Position numbers and translations under genes: made by a program
Notes under the pieces: model-generated
Seen by the model: the letters and a program-made list of their open reading frames with translations, nothing else
Database searches by the model: none
Told to the model about the DNA's origin: nothing
Origin: an uncultured Collinsella sp.
GTDB taxonomy: Bacteria; Actinomycetota; Coriobacteriia; Coriobacteriales; Coriobacteriaceae
Length of the DNA: 13,470 nucleotides
Direction of reading: 5' to 3'
Assembly (NCBI GenBank): GCA_902496115.1
Contig: CABUZK010000048.1
Coordinates: 1 to 13,470, forward strand
In this document: in pieces, positions 13,466 through 13,470 of the stretch
Layout of the letters: the number at the start of each line of letters is the position of its first letter
How positions within the stretch are numbered: position 1 is the stretch's first letter

Positions 13466-13470
13466 GACTC

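Overview
The window looks like chromosomal DNA from a high-GC gut actinobacterium of the Coriobacteriia, most likely Collinsella or a close relative. This rests on recall of protein flavour and base composition, not on a search. It has two very different parts. From about 7.69 kb to the right end lies a tight, clean housekeeping operon. From 1 to about 7.65 kb lies an accessory, decayed region with mixed base composition, gene fragments, nonsense and frameshift mutations, inverted repeats and a duplicated structured element.

Right part (all minus strand, read from right to left): gpsA (glycerol-3-phosphate dehydrogenase), rpe (ribulose-phosphate 3-epimerase), a NifS/IscS-type cysteine desulfurase, a Nif3-like dinuclear-metal protein, a coiled-coil protein with a degenerate zinc ribbon, and coaBC (coenzyme A synthesis). 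Genes overlap by 4 bp or are 2 to 18 bp apart. The operon is followed by tRNA-Pro(GGG) with encoded CCA and a strong terminator on the same strand. The tRNA 3' end faces the accessory region.

Left part: the C-terminal end of a sensor histidine kinase (1-295) converges on a truncated ribbon-helix-helix antitoxin-like gene whose stop lies inside the kinase's terminator-like hairpin. Next come two 177-bp direct repeats (836-1012, 1733-1909) with about 96% identity and a conserved branched-hairpin core. They flank a DUF1648/SdpI-like membrane protein gene. A 22-bp inverted repeat, an unidentified C-terminal coding fragment and a terminator follow. An ABC transporter gene fusing permease and ATPase in one reading frame (2956-4770) carries one in-frame TAA, and a small membrane-anchored protein follows it in the manner of an operon. 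A DnaQ-type exonuclease fragment comes next.

The most system-like locus is the minus-strand cluster 6662-5651: a thioredoxin-like protein (WCxHC, N-terminus lost, one internal TAA), then a Sec-secreted small protein disrupted by a frameshift, then a three-helix small membrane protein with a strong ribosome binding site. The arrangement resembles a bacteriocin or secreted-peptide operon with a thiol-redox accessory and an immunity-like protein, now decayed; that role is inference. The thioredoxin fragment abuts, head to head, a 5'-truncated DUF6273 gene, marking a rearrangement point near 6660.
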